Assembly (NCBI RefSeq): GCF_945859685.1
Contig: NC_079147.1
Location: 179,039,174-179,103,173, forward strand
DNA: 64,000 nt
Source of the DNA: Eupeodes corollae
Taxonomy: Eukaryota; Arthropoda; Insecta; Diptera; Syrphidae
Direction: 5' to 3'
Made by a program: the position numbers and the translations under genes
Notes under the pieces: model-generated
The model's database searches: none
The model's input: the letters and a program-made list of their open reading frames with translations, nothing else
What the model was told of the DNA's origin: nothing
Shown: positions 58,331 through 64,000 of the stretch, piece by piece
Layout of the letters: every line of letters begins with the position of its first letter
How positions within the stretch are numbered: position 1 is the stretch's first letter

Positions 58331-61300
58331 ACAATATCCGCAGCATGAATACTATCGATAAAAGTTAAAGTAGAATTTTACTACGGATTAGTTTTTGACA
58401 TTTATACGAGTCTCGAACGGATCTTATGTGATTTCGTTCTCAAATGTTGGTACGATTGATATTGCATTTGTATCTCGATGGCTGTGTTCGTTGAGTAGTT
58501 GTGTATTCTGTTTTCCATTGGGGAAAAAATCAAACTGTTACTGTTGATATTATTTAGTTATGTTAATAAAAATGGACCAACTGGGCTCATTTTTCAAGAG
58601 AAAGCAATAGAAAAGAAAATTAAGTTTTGTTATGTTTCCACCAGAGGTTTATCTCAGTTTAGATTAAATAAATCGTCTTCTTTAAATCCAAGAAGATTTA
58701 AAAATGATTAAGTTTGACAGCACTTATTAAAATGCAAATGGTGTTTCCATGTTTGTTACGAAGTGCAAGTGATTCTCTCTCCGAAATCGAGTCAAATCAA
58801 GTTCATTTCAGCTCGATTCAGGTTTATAAACAAGCTAGAAGCCCACCTCAACATCACATGTTAATGTAGTAGTCTACGAACAAACCCCCTTCTTGAAGTT
58901 TTTATTTTATGTCAAAGCTGCAATTGTTAAATGAACTTTTTTGTATAGAATCTCAATTTCCAGATGTTTTTTTTTACCATTTCTTCTTTAAAATTGTCCA
59001 CTTTATTATTTTAGTTAGTTTTTTTTTTTCTGAAGTTACTTATAAATTTTGATTTTCACAAAACATTCTTCTATTTGTGTTTTTTTTTGTATTATTATTC
59101 TGACAGGTATTTTTTTAGTTTTACCAATTTATGGGGTTTCTTGGGAATTTTCTACTATACTATTTATAGAATGCCAAAAAAACACGGCTATTTATTACCA
59201 AATATGTTGTTGCAATAAAATGTCATTGAAATGATCAAATCAAACGTCACTTGCTCCTGCCATTGCTTTCGTCTTTTTTGACGTATACAATGTCACATTT
59301 TAAAACATTTTCACAATTATAGGTCTCTCACTCACTAATTCCAACACATTATGTTAAAATCAAAAAAACTTCAAAACAACGAAACCCCAAATTGCTCATA
59401 ATGTACGCAGTATGCAATTACATGAATTTCCATATACAAATGTAAATACAACCTATGACATATTATTTCCCACAAGTATAATTTTCAACTTTTGTTATAT
59501 GTTTTTTTATTTTTTTACTTCTAAGTGAATAATCTGACATTAATAAACACCTGAAGATGAAACATTTATTATACCTCCGTTCCGTCACTCCACATTTGGA
59601 TTGACATTTCCTGAAACACACACGTTCAGTTCTTCAGTTCAGTTCACTTTCTATAATTGTATACATACACAGCAAAAATAACAACAACAACAACATGATG
59701 CGCGCAAAAAGAGGAAATGCCATAATTCCATATATGAACCAACAAGAACACCACCAAACACACGGGTCTTATTGTAACATCGGTTATGATTTAATCAAGT
59801 TGTTTTAAAGTGCTGTAGAAATGGAGAAAAATAAATAGAGACTTGTGGAAAATAATATTTTCCACGCCCATACATACTTATAAAATAAAAAGAAGGAAAT
59901 ACTCTACACTCTTGGCGTTTATCCCATGGGAATGCAAAAAAAGGGGTTAAAAATAGAGAAGAGACCTTATAGAATAGATATATCCCATACTGCTCCTAGC
60001 TTCAATAGAAGACAAAAAAGAAATGATACTCATTCACTATTCATAATGCTCAAATGCTTTGGCATAAAACACACATTCACTTACACGACATCATCTAACG
60101 CGATACAACACACAAAAAAACAACAACATAACATAGGAATGGCAACACATACAGGAAGCCGAAAAGGACTTAAAAACTTTACTTCAAGTTGAACTATTTA
60201 CCCTCTAGAGAGGAGCCCTTCTCTGTTCTGCTTGACGCCTGTCATCTTTCTGTCTTTATACATTTCTATCCATCCATTTTTATATTCAAACGAGAAGCCA
60301 AAAGAAAAAACTATGTAGATAGTAAAAACAACCCCATCACTACCTTACCGACATACATGGGTCTCTCACATGTTTTTAACTCTATTCAGGGTAAAATATA
60401 CACAACTCTACTTCTTTTTTTTTTGTTTTTGTGAGATATGGGGGTGAGCATATAATGTGGGTGTAGATGAGGGGGTGGTTGGAGATGCGACTGCACATAA
60501 ACGAGAAAGACTGTGAAAAACTGAAGGACTTCGAAGGAATCCTAGAAGTTGGCGGCGCAGCGCGGCAGTGTCGTAGGTACCAGTTCTTATCTTCTCATCA
60601 TCATCATCATCTTCGTCGTTGTAGTCTCTACCCCATCCCGTTCCCGTTTCTTCCCGCTTTAGCTTTATTCAAACGTCCTCGTCCTTTATCCTCGTCGTAG
60701 TTCTAGTTAGTCTAAAACAGATTTGTTGCTTTTTTCTTTTAATTTTATTTTATATTGTCTATTGAAGAGGGTTTTTGGTTGGGTTTGGTGAGAGAGTTAG
60801 TGAGTTGGTGAGAGGGTGAGTGGTTGGTTGAGTGGGTTCATCCTTTCATGGAAGCGCAAGCAAGCTCACTGACTGTCTTTCCCAAAACCAACTCCAACCC
60901 CAACAACCCTCAGTCTCCCTGTTGCTGGGGGTAGTTAGGAAGGGAGAGAGAGAGAAAGAGCAAGCGATGATACACACATTTACTCATTTGGTAGATCCAC
61001 TTCACCGACAAACGCAAAATTAAAACTTTGTTTTTTAGTCTCTTTTTTCACATTCTTCCTTTAACGTTCACCTATCTGTGTTTTCTGCTATTTCTCTTAG
61101 TGGTTGGTTCTTCTTGTTTTTATTTTTGCGCTCTGTTGTAGTTTATTTTTTCGTTTTTGCTTCTATTTTTACCGCCTTTTTTTGAAATTTTGTTTTGGAG
61201 TAGTGTTTCTTTTTTGTGTTTTTTCTTCTTCTGTATACATATTCTCCTGTCTGCGCTCTTTACCGCCTGGTGGTATCCTATTTCTATCCAATAGCCTCTC

Positions 61301-61721
61301 TTCTCTATCTTCCCTTTGGTGTGTCAACAGGACCACGAGCACGAGGACGAGACGACGAGTTGGATTGGAATCCTTTTGGCATTCACCCTTTTTGTATCCC
61401 ACTTCTGAGATTTTTTTTCCTTTGTTTTTGTGTGTTATTCCTTTCCACTTGGCTCCATATGGTGAATTTAAATTTTGTTCTTCTGTGTGTTTTCTGCATT
61501 TTGAGAAGAAAAATATATAACTTGAAGAGAATTAAGGTTATATGTCCAAATGAGATGATGGGAAGAGATTAGTTTTGTGTATATTTTTTTGTTGTTTTGT
61601 TTAAACTGCTTCTTCTTTTGTTTTCAAGTAGTTTTTTAGTTTTTGCATGTAGTAGATTTTGTTTTTGTTATTTTCTTGTGCCACCTGCGGCTGTTGCTTG
61701 TGGTGTTTCAGATTGGAAATA
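58331..61721. other. non-coding with simple-sequence patches
   Basis: AT-rich, with CAACAACAACAACAAC near 59680 and (ATC)n near 60595-60612. Pyrimidine-rich sequence at 61100-61640 keeps several plus-strand frames open by chance (138 and 118 codons, overlapping). Purine-rich GAGAGAGAGAAAGAG lies near 60943. No gene is supported. Confidence 0.4.
60595..60612. repeat. (ATC)n microsatellite
   Basis: Five to six consecutive ATC units. Confidence 0.85.
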
Positions 61722-61747
61722 CAGTGTTGGCCAAAACAAAAGCAACA
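61722..61747 (+). mobile_element. Tc1-like terminal sequence, solitary
   Basis: CAGTGTTGGCCAAAACAAAA followed by GCAAC, preceded by TA (61720-61721), resembles the CAGTGCTGGCCAAAAA-type end of Tc1 elements with their TA target. No transposase or second end is found nearby. Confidence 0.5.
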
Positions 61748-61794
61748 TTAATTGCCTCTATTATTACATAATAATTTAAAACAAATTAAAATTC

Positions 61795-61890
61795 AGGTTA
61801 GGTTATAGGTTAGGTTATAGTGGCTGTCCAAGATGGAAACGGACACACTTAGGCCAGTTTAATGGCCCATTGTGTGTAACATTATTTAAT
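61795..61890 (-). mobile_element. 3' end of the RNase H-type LINE family
   Basis: The minus strand reads CAATGGGCCATTAAACTGGC, CTAAGTGTGTCC, TTGGACAGCCACTATAACCT and AACCTATAACCTAACC. This corresponds to the 3' UTR end of the copies at 16735-17365 and 24315-26086. Only the last roughly 90 bp is present, as expected for an extreme 5' truncation. Confidence 0.75.
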
Positions 61891-62129
61891 TATTGGTTTG
61901 AGGTGTGCATATCTAGAAATATATTTTTACACATCAATGGTCCAGAGTTACAAGATAAAATCCAGATGACAAAAAAAAACTTTCGCCTCCTCTATTTTAA
62001 CCAAAAAAAATCAAACCAAAGGTGTTACGGATTAAAACTGAGTACATCTCCTGATTCTTCTTGTTCCTCTGCTTGACCTAGTACACTATATTTCACATTT
62101 TCTTGGACTAACATTTACAGACCTATTAG

Positions 62130-62415
62130 TCCCTCTAGACAAGTGTGACTAGGGTGGTTCTACCTCGTACGTAACTTCCATGGTCTGCTTGTTTGCTGTG
62201 CTTAGCTCGTCGATGGGGGGGGATCTTGTTACAAGAGTGAGAACCGTGTTACTTTATTCAGACCATAGTCTTAGATTTTATTTGACTAAAAAAAAATTCA
62301 AAGCGACCCGAATTATAACAAACCGACTGTTTCTTTTATTGACCACTGTCATGCTAGAGGTGAGGGACATAGATGATCGTGCCCTCGGAGCTATTCTTAA
62401 CCCACCCTTAAAGCA
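62130..62415 (+). mobile_element. possible LINE endonuclease C-terminal fragment
   Basis: A plus-strand ORF contains GGDLVTRVRTVLLYSDHSLR with FYL following. YSDHSLRFYL resembles the SDHxxIxFxL end of LINE endonucleases in I/R1-type elements. The preceding region is not clearly alignable. The orientation is opposite to the tail fragment at 61795-61890. Confidence 0.4.
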
Positions 62416-64000
62416 TTCAAAAAAAATATGTCTATAAACATAAGTATAAACATCTAATTTCGAACTCTTCCAATGCCATTACTAACGCTCCATGCTATCA
62501 TAACGGCCCTAATCGAGAAGGGGTAAGTCAAAGACTCACCCTAATTGCCCTTTCCTATCGAAACATTCTATTTTTGTTTACACCTACATTTATCTTCACA
62601 CCCACCTCCCAAATTTTCCTTTTAATGATCACTTAAAAACTCCATAGCTTCTTATAGTATTCACGGGAATTCCCGACAACCAACAACAAAAATAAGCCAA
62701 TAATTATACACGAGTATGATTACTATCGGTTATTTCCGAAATTTACAAAATTAGCTTTTATTATTATTCAAATATCTTAGATTTAAGTTCTTACACGAAA
62801 TTCTTTCCTTACTTTCATTTCTATTTACCGTCAAAAATGTCTATCTTCTGGATCAAATCTTTCCCGATATAACTTCAAAGTACTTAAATTAAAGTTAATT
62901 TTCAAATAAAGTATAAAGATACTTCGTTGCAACGTATATTGTGCAATTACGTACATGTATGTATATATATACTTTTAATAAGAAACATACAAATTAAAAA
63001 ATATAAAATTCACTTACCAGCGACTCTCCAATGTTGTGCACAGCATTTCTGGTCAATCGTTGGTTATGCTATTTGTGAATGAAATTAATTTAACTTTACT
63101 TCTTTTATATAAAGGGAACGATCTTCACTGTTTTCTTTCAAAAGAAATTATTTTTTTTTTATCGATAACGGGTAAGTAAAAATGGCACATATGAAATTTT
63201 TATAAAAATATATTCCCACTCTCTTATCCCTACATTTCGTAAATTGTGTAATTTCTGTTTTTTTGTTTGTTTATCATTAATTCTAATTAATTAATATTAT
63301 TTACGCTTTTTTTTAACAATAAGGTATGTACTTATATTAGTAGTTAAGTATTTTTATCATCGCGAACACCAACACAGTTTTTATAGATTTAAGATAGATC
63401 TTAAGGGTATATTTTTTTTTTCAGCTTCGCACCCCTATAATTTCCATTGGTACGAACTCACTTTTCTTTTTCCTTTTTTTGTTCTGTTTCTTTCGACTTT
63501 AATTCTATCGATCTTTTTTTTGCTTTTTACTTTTATATATATATATCTAAATATGTTTCTTTTCTTCTTTTTTTTTACTTTAAATGTTTAAGTGAGATGC
63601 ACTACACCAACGTCTATCTCCCCACATATCTCTACTTCTTATCTTTAATTTTACCGATCTAATCTTAAAGCGCTGAATTAAATTTTGAGTATTTTTTTAT
63701 CTTTTAATTCTTCTCTTGCCCCTTCTTTGATTGGAATATGTTGGCCTGTCGCTTCCAGTAAAAATGTCCTGGCAATAACCGCTAGTGTTTGATAGGTGGC
63801 GCAGCCAATATTCGCGAATCCCCCTATGAATTTAATTGGTTTTTTTTTTATATAAAAGAATCCCTAATAAAACAATATTTCTTATATTAATTTCTTACCC
63901 TATGGGGGGATGCCACTCAATTAGGAATAAACCTTTTCTGATTGGATTACGAAGTGTCGACGATCGAGAAATTTCCCTATCTCCGCGCAGCGTGTCGCAG
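62416..64000. other. AT-rich non-coding stretch to window end
   Basis: No supported gene. (TA)n-like ATATATATATATC lies near 63536. The last about 250 bases are somewhat GC-richer (TGGCGCAGCCAATATTCGCG and CTCCGCGCAGCGTGTCGCAG) and could belong to a feature continuing past the window. Confidence 0.4.

Noticed and set aside
61104..61572. Two overlapping ORFs of 138 and 118 codons
   Set aside because: The region is a pyrimidine tract, so stops are rare on the plus strand in several frames. Phe/Cys/Leu/Ser-rich readings are a composition artefact.
61795..61835. Telomeric TTAGG repeat
   Set aside because: Only two to three imperfect AGGTTAGGTTAT units. They are explained by the LINE 3' tail.

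Overview
This window looks like nuclear DNA of a higher (brachyceran) fly. The evidence is an AT-rich background, many TACATA and CAA/GTT microsatellites, a 55-nt GT-AG intron of typical fly size, and a crowd of degenerate insect-type transposons. I cannot name the species from sequence alone.

Host gene content is very low. The only host coding sequence I can support is the 3' end of a minus-strand gene at 2661-2889. It consists of two in-phase exons split by a 55-nt intron, a stop codon, and a 3' UTR with poly(A) signals near 2390. I do not recognise the protein. Most of the remaining window is non-coding, probably intronic or intergenic DNA, filled with mobile elements of different ages.

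Layout by region. 1-2.1 kb: two head-to-tail RT fragments of a jockey-like LINE. 2.4-2.9 kb: host gene 3' end. 4.4 kb: mariner-like remnant. 7.8-9.3 kb: two oppositely oriented LINE pieces. 12.3 kb: tandem duplication. 13.2-14.0 kb: degenerate LINE. 16.7-17.4 kb and 24.3-26.1 kb: two copies of an RNase H-bearing LINE; the second has a perfect 13-bp target-site duplication (TSD). 19.0-20.7 kb: a satellite array of about 12 monomers organised as two copies of a six-monomer higher-order unit. 20.8 kb: mariner-like remnant. 23.5-23.8 kb: a tRNA-headed SINE with TSD whose 3' end matches that of the RTE-like LINE at 36.6-40.1 kb. 27.8-28.3 kb: diverged tandem repeats. 29.2-29.8 kb: hAT-type MITE. 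30.2-30.6 and 45.1-45.4 kb: two copies of a Harbinger-type MITE. 33.6-35.3 kb: broken mariner next to a 5'-truncated RTE-like LINE. 36.1-40.3 kb: a full-length RTE-like LINE with an intact 1012-codon ORF, nested inside an older LINE. 40.8-41.9 kb: a third degraded RTE-like copy. 43.7-44.7 kb: another LINE RT. 51.5, 54.6 and 57.7-58.3 kb: mariner-like remnants. 56.6-57.7 kb: a fossil Transib (RAG1-like) transposase with an apparent recombination-signal-like terminus. 61.7-62.4 kb: a Tc1-like end and LINE scraps.

The most interesting items are the Transib/RAG1-like fossil, whose outer end reads CACAGTG followed at a 12-base spacing by a nonamer-like CCAATAACC and is preceded by CGTCG; the SINE and LINE that share a 3' tail; the precisely reconstructable nested insertion; and the hexameric higher-order satellite. 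All family assignments rest on motif reading by eye. No database search was run.
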